Shown in pieces: positions 6,292-6,544 of a DNA stretch of 6,544 nt; the first letter of the stretch is position 1, and every line of letters starts with the position of its first letter. The DNA is from Gammaproteobacteria bacterium (GTDB lineage: Bacteria; Pseudomonadota; Gammaproteobacteria; Arenicellales; Arenicellaceae): positions 1 to 6,544 of the forward strand of contig DNHK01000065.1 of NCBI GenBank assembly GCA_003485905.1. Reading direction: 5' to 3'. A model generated the notes under the pieces. It saw nothing but the letters and a program-made list of their open reading frames with translations, did not search any database and was not told the DNA's origin. The position numbers were made by a program, and so were the translations under genes.

Positions 6292-6544
<253 letters not shown>

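Overview
The window looks like chromosomal DNA from a gammaproteobacterium of moderate-to-low GC. It holds nine genes, and the order groEL-groES-fxsA / cutA-dsbD-tlpA-like-aroQ-prmA-(DUF3426 gene) is a core-genome neighbourhood known from Pseudomonas-like and marine gammaproteobacteria. I see no mobile element, CRISPR array, tRNA or rRNA.

Minus-strand half (1-5143), in direction of transcription. First comes a tightly packed unit, cutA-dsbD-tlpA-like: the first junction is a 4-nt ATGA overlap and the second a 1-nt TAGTG overlap. It encodes metal tolerance and periplasmic thiol reduction. After a 125-bp gap with its own good -10 box come aroQ (type II 3-dehydroquinase) and prmA (L11 methyltransferase), joined by a 4-nt TTGA overlap. 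This implies that prmA starts at a TTG codon. After another 113-bp gap with a perfect -10 comes a zinc-ribbon (MJ0042/DUF3426-type) gene that runs off the left edge.

Plus-strand half (5242-6544). fxsA is divergent from cutA. A 293-bp intergenic region then leads into groES and the first 80 codons of groEL. This region carries a perfect CIRCE operator (HrcA site) directly overlapping a promoter that matches both the sigma70 and sigma32 consensus. Two inverted-repeat structures lie in the same gap, one upstream of the promoter and one in the groES leader.

The points most worth a second look are the dual heat-shock control of groESL (HrcA/CIRCE is uncommon among the best-studied gammaproteobacteria), the absence of accB and accC from between aroQ and prmA where they normally sit in this neighbourhood, and the resulting TTGA junction. 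There is no convincing evidence for an entirely new system; most of the window is well-conserved housekeeping content.
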